The notes beneath the pieces were generated by a model. The model saw nothing but the letters and a program-made list of their open reading frames with translations, ran no database searches and was not told where the DNA came from. From NCBI GenBank assembly GCA_031285165.1, contig JAITWR010000102.1, positions 1-37,101 on the forward strand: a DNA stretch of 37,101 nt. The letters run 5' to 3'. Both the position numbers and the translations under genes were made by a program. Below are positions 33,369-37,101 of the stretch, piece after piece. Within the stretch, counting starts at the first letter, position 1. The number at the start of each line of letters is the position of its first letter. The DNA comes from Novosphingobium sp. (GTDB taxonomy: Bacteria > Pseudomonadota > Alphaproteobacteria > Sphingomonadales > Sphingomonadaceae).

Positions 33369-33872
33369 TCAGCCGCCGTAGAACACTTTCTCGCCCAGAT
33401 CCTTCATGTGCAGGACCGCCTCGTCGGGCCGGCCCTCGATCGCCTGGTTGAGCCGGGCGTTCGTAACTTCGGCGATGAAAGTGTGATGGTCGCCCAGCTC
33501 TACCACCTGCACGACCTTGCATTCGACCGCTGCCGGAGCCGAGGTGAGGACGGGCGCGCCGTTCGCGGCCCATGCCACCGCTTCGCCTGAAAGCTTGCCG
33601 TCGGCATATTCGGCGGGCTTGAAGAAAGTGAAAGCGGGACCGGCCTGGCCCTGACCGAGCAGGTTGAGCACGAAAGCGCCTTTCTTGCGCGCGATCGCAT
33701 AGACGCCCGAATCGCTCTTGACGCCGAGCGCGAGCAGCGGCGGTGCGAAGCTGGTCTGCGTCACCCAGTTAACGGTGGCGGCGGCGACCTCGCCGTCCCT
33801 GTCGCCCGCAGTCATCACGTAGATGCCGTAGGGAATCATGCGCAGCGCGGTTTTCCTGGCCTGGTCGTCCAT
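33369..33872 (-). CDS. Flavin reductase family protein
   Basis: Start MDDQARKTALRMIPYGIYVMTAGDRDGEVAAATVNWVTQTSFAPPLLALGVKSDSGVYA. Confidence 0.88.
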   Translation of the reverse strand: MDDQARKTALRMIPYGIYVMTAGDRDGEVAAATVNWVTQTSFAPPLLALGVKSDSGVYAIARKKGAFVLNLLGQGQAGPAFTFFKPAEYADGKLSGEAVAWAANGAPVLTSAPAAVECKVVQVVELGDHHTFIAEVTNARLNQAIEGRPDEAVLHMKDLGEKVFYGG

Positions 33873-34037
33873 GGCGAATCCTCTCCCGGTTGTTCCTGTC
33901 GCAGCAAGGATGGGGCAGCCGCGCACCCCGTGTCCAGAGGGGATCGGCGCGCCGGTGTTGCGCCAGGCCGCTTGCCAGCCGGATTCAGGCACCCTAAACC
34001 GCGGGCGACCCCAACGATATCCACAGGCAGCTCAAGC

Positions 34038-35279
34038 TTGATCCTCAGCCCTTTCGAATGGACCATAGCCAAGCGCTACATGCTGCCGGGGCGCGGCGAG
34101 GCTTTCATAGCGCTCGTCGCGGGTATCAGCCTCGTTGCGGTGATGCTTGGCGTTGCCGCGCTGGTCATCGTGATGAGCGTGATGAACGGCTTCCGCGCGG
34201 AGCTGTTCGACAAGATCGTGGGGCTGAACGGCCACGCCATCATTCAGGCCTATGGCGGCCGGCTGGAGAACTGGCAGGATGTCCTGCGGGACGTGCGCAG
34301 GACTCCCGGCGTCACCCGCGCCTCGCCGCTGATCGAGCAGCCGCTGCTGGCGAGTTTCAACGGCAGGGTCGAGGCGATTCTGCTGCGCGGCAACACGCCT
34401 GCGGATATCCGCCGCATCCGGCCGCAAGTGAAGGCGGGCCGGCTCGACGACTTGCGCCCCGGTGAGGGCAACGTCGCGATCGGCGCGCGGCTGGCCGAGA
34501 ACCTCGGCGCGCAAGTGGGCGACAGCATCACCATCATCAACCCGCAGGGCCGTTCGACACCATTCGGCACCGTCCCACGCCAGATCGCCTATCACGTCTC
34601 GGCGATTTTCGAGATCGGTGTCTATGACTATGATCAGGCTTTCGTCGTCATGCCGATTCCCGATGCGCAGACGCTGCTGCTCACCGGCGATTCGGTGGGC
34701 ATGATCGAGGTGACGACCGATGACCCCGACCGGGTTTCGCAGATCCTGCACCCGCTTGCCGAACGGCTTCGGGGCCAGGCGGTAGTGACCGACTGGAAGA
34801 CGATCAATGCGTCGCTGTTCGAGGCCCTGGCGGTCGAGCGTGTCGCCATGTTCGTCGTGTTGTCGATCATCGTGCTGGTGGCGGTGTTCAATATCCTGTC
34901 CTCGCTGATCATGCTGGTGCGGGCCAAGACGCGCGACATCGCGATCCTGCGCACGATGGGGGCGACGCGGCGCTCGCTGCTGAAGATCTTCGTGACGACG
35001 GGTTTCATCATCGGCGCGCTGGGAACGGCGGCCGGGCTGATCCTGGGCTTCGTCTTCCTCTATTTCCGCCAGCCGATCGTGCGCCTGGTCGAGATCCTCA
35101 CCGGCCAGAACCTGTGGGATCCGTCGATCCGCTTCCTTACCGAACTGCCCAGCCGCTCGGACCCGGTCGAGATCGCGGTGATCTGCATCATGGCGCTGGT
35201 GTTCAGCTTCCTGGCCACGCTCTACCCCGCGTTCCGTGCGGCGAGCACCGATCCCGTGCAGGTGCTGCGCTATGAGTGA
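34038..35279 (+). CDS. Lipoprotein-releasing ABC transporter permease (LolC/LolE family)
   Basis: Probable TTG start ([52 protein letters not shown]); C-terminal [20 protein letters not shown]. Confidence 0.92.
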   Translation: MILSPFEWTIAKRYMLPGRGEAFIALVAGISLVAVMLGVAALVIVMSVMNGFRAELFDKIVGLNGHAIIQAYGGRLENWQDVLRDVRRTPGVTRASPLIEQPLLASFNGRVEAILLRGNTPADIRRIRPQVKAGRLDDLRPGEGNVAIGARLAENLGAQVGDSITIINPQGRSTPFGTVPRQIAYHVSAIFEIGVYDYDQAFVVMPIPDAQTLLLTGDSVGMIEVTTDDPDRVSQILHPLAERLRGQAVVTDWKTINASLFEALAVERVAMFVVLSIIVLVAVFNILSSLIMLVRAKTRDIAILRTMGATRRSLLKIFVTTGFIIGALGTAAGLILGFVFLYFRQPIVRLVEILTGQNLWDPSIRFLTELPSRSDPVEIAVICIMALVFSFLATLYPAFRAASTDPVQVLRYE

Positions 35280-35946
35280 TCCGATCGTTGCCGTCACCGG
35301 CCTTGAACGCAGCTTCCAGCAGGGCGGCGTCACTATCGACGTGCTGCGCGGTATCGACCTGGCCGTGCAGCCGGGCGAGATCGTCGCGCTGCTCGGCCCT
35401 TCGGGTTCGGGCAAGTCGACGATGCTCCAGGCGATCGGCCTGCTGGAAGGCGGCTTTGCCGGCAGGATCGAGATTGCCGGTGTCGATGCCACCAGCCTTG
35501 ACGGCGACGATCGCACGACGCTGCGGCGCGACCATCTCGGCTTCGTTTACCAGTTCCACCACCTGCTGCCCGATTTCAGCGCGATCGAGAACGTCGTGCT
35601 GCCGCAACTCGTTGCCGGCAAGACTCAGGGTGAGGCGAGAGGGCGAGCTATCGAGCTGCTTTCGGCGCTCGGCCTGGCCGAGCGGCTGGACCATCGGCCC
35701 AGCCAGCTTTCGGGCGGTGAGCAGCAGCGCGTTGCGGTGGCCCGCGCGCTGGCCAACAGGCCGCGGCTTGTCCTCGCCGATGAGCCTACCGGCAATCTCG
35801 ACGAGACGACCGCCGACCGCGTGTTCGGTGAGTTCCTCAAGCTGGTGCGGGGCGAGGGCAGCGCCGCGCTGGTCGCAACGCACAACGAGCGGCTGGCCAG
35901 GATGATGGATCGCGTGGTACGGCTGCACGACGGCAAGCTGGAATAG
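35272..35946 (+). CDS. lolD: Lipoprotein-releasing ABC transporter ATP-binding protein LolD
   Basis: [39 protein letters not shown] Walker [27 protein letters not shown]; overlaps permease end. Confidence 0.95.
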   Translation: MSDPIVAVTGLERSFQQGGVTIDVLRGIDLAVQPGEIVALLGPSGSGKSTMLQAIGLLEGGFAGRIEIAGVDATSLDGDDRTTLRRDHLGFVYQFHHLLPDFSAIENVVLPQLVAGKTQGEARGRAIELLSALGLAERLDHRPSQLSGGEQQRVAVARALANRPRLVLADEPTGNLDETTADRVFGEFLKLVRGEGSAALVATHNERLARMMDRVVRLHDGKLE

Positions 35947-36497
35947 TGCGCGGTCCGGCGGCCCTTGCTCTCGGCATGCTTGCGACGCCGGCAGCGGCGC
36001 AGATGTCGCCGCCGGTGCCGCCCGCGGTGATCCCGACGCAGTGCACGGGCGCAGTGCACGGCCAGTTCGATTTCTGGATCGGCAACTGGAACGTCTTCAG
36101 GACGAACGATGCGCAGTCGCTGGTCGGCACCAGCACCGTCGACAAGATCTACAACGGCTGCGCGATCCGCGAAACCTGGAGCCCGTTCACGATGCTGCTC
36201 GGCGGCAGCCTCAACACCTGGGACAAGCACCGCGGCAAGTGGCGCCAGATCTGGATCGATGCCGACAATTCTCTGGTCGATTTCGAAGGCGGGCTGGCGG
36301 ACGGCAGGATGGTGCTGACCGGGCTGTGGCGCGGTCTGTTCGGTGCCGGCAAGGATGCGCTGATGCGGATGAGCTATGCGCCGCTGGCGGACGGCTCGGT
36401 GCGGCAAGTGGGCGAAACCTCGATCGACGGCGGCAAGACCTGGCAAGCCGCGTTCGATTTCACCTATCGCCGCCGCCCCGATTTCCCCCACCCGTGA
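35946..36497 (+). CDS. Exported DUF1579-like/lipocalin-like hypothetical protein
   Basis: GTG start sharing a base with the lolD stop; signal-like MRGPAALALGMLATPAAAQ; HGQFDFWIGNWNVF...IYNGCAIRETWSPF. Confidence 0.75.
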   Translation: MRGPAALALGMLATPAAAQMSPPVPPAVIPTQCTGAVHGQFDFWIGNWNVFRTNDAQSLVGTSTVDKIYNGCAIRETWSPFTMLLGGSLNTWDKHRGKWRQIWIDADNSLVDFEGGLADGRMVLTGLWRGLFGAGKDALMRMSYAPLADGSVRQVGETSIDGGKTWQAAFDFTYRRRPDFPHP

Positions 36498-36504
36498 TGG
36501 ATTC

Positions 36505-36984
36505 GTGACCACGATCGCCGACTTTTCGGCGACGCTGCCCGGCGGCGAGCGGTTGAACCTGGCCGACAAGGCGGGCAAGGTGCTGCTGATCGTCAACACC
36601 GCCAGCAAATGCGGCTTCACCCCGCAATATGCCGGGCTTGAGGCGCTGTGGCGCAAGTACCGCGATCGCGGTTTCGAGGTGATCGGCTTTCCCTGCAACC
36701 AGTTCGGCGGTCAGGAGCCGGGCGACGCCGGGGAAATCGCGCGCTTCTGCGAGGTCAATTTCGGCATCAGCTTTCCGCTGATGGCCAAAGTGGAAGTCAA
36801 CGGCCCCGGCGCCGTGCCGCTGTACGCCTGGCTGAAGTCGGAAGCGCCGGGCATCATGGGCACGCGGGGGATCAAGTGGAACTTCACCAAATTCCTGCTT
36901 GGACGCGACGGCAAAGTCGTCCGCCGTTATCCGCCGACGGTCAGGCCGGAGCGGCTGGAGCGGGATATCGAGGCGCTGCTCTAG
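36505..36984 (+). CDS. Glutathione peroxidase (Cys form)
   Basis: GTG start; IADFSATLPGGERLNLADKAGKVLLIVNTASKCGFTPQYAGLEAL, GFPCNQFGGQEPG, KWNFTKFLLGRDGKVV. Confidence 0.95.
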   Translation: MTTIADFSATLPGGERLNLADKAGKVLLIVNTASKCGFTPQYAGLEALWRKYRDRGFEVIGFPCNQFGGQEPGDAGEIARFCEVNFGISFPLMAKVEVNGPGAVPLYAWLKSEAPGIMGTRGIKWNFTKFLLGRDGKVVRRYPPTVRPERLERDIEALL

Positions 36985-37101
36985 ATCGTGCGGTTGTGCA
37001 GCCACGAGCCTTTCGGACAGGCTTCCCGAACTTCCCGAACTTCACCCATAACGGCCACGGCGAACTTTTTGCCGCGGCCGGAAATACGGCTGATAATCAA
37101 C

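Noticed and set aside
37023-37040. TTCCCGAAC tandem duplicate
   Set aside because: Only two 9-bp copies near the window edge; too little to support a function or a CRISPR/iteron array.
37053-37079. Hairpin GGCCACGGC-gaacttttt-GCCGCGGCC after glutathione peroxidase
   Set aside because: One mismatch and the T-run lies in the loop rather than after the stem; not convincing as an intrinsic terminator.
1-37101. CRISPR, prophage, transposase or toxin-antitoxin locus
   Set aside because: No regularly spaced repeats, integrase/transposase motifs or recognisable phage/TA proteins in the supplied ORFs.

Overview
This is a 37.1 kb high-GC window that reads like an alphaproteobacterial (sphingomonad-type) chromosome; the taxon is inferred from protein style, not searched. 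Housekeeping landmarks are a tRNA-Glu(CTC), rpmJ (L36, too short for the supplied ORF track), purF, and a LolC/E-LolD lipoprotein exporter pair with a glutathione peroxidase downstream. The rest is dominated by acyl-CoA catabolism: adenylate-forming enzymes, three family III (CaiB/BaiF) CoA-transferases, a two-domain acyl-CoA dehydrogenase, crotonases, a MaoC-type dehydratase, an AcuI-type reductase, an aldehyde dehydrogenase and SDRs. TetR, MarR and IclR regulators and one TonB-dependent receptor accompany them. The most striking signals are: (1) an uninterrupted G14 tract just after the signal peptide of the TonB-dependent receptor, where a +1 or -1 slip gives an almost immediate stop (candidate phase-variable contingency locus); (2) a perfect 15-bp inverted repeat between convergent genes whose centre resembles a ParB parS site; (3) a 15-bp tandem repeat that presents four in-frame ATGs at the start of a cupin gene; (4) a compact, apparently uncharacterised operon of tandem CaiB paralogs, a small conserved-looking protein, an AMP-ligase, a seemingly permuted CaiB protein and an amidohydrolase, converging on and overlapping an N-terminally extended crotonase. 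No CRISPR array, rRNA, IS element or prophage was seen.
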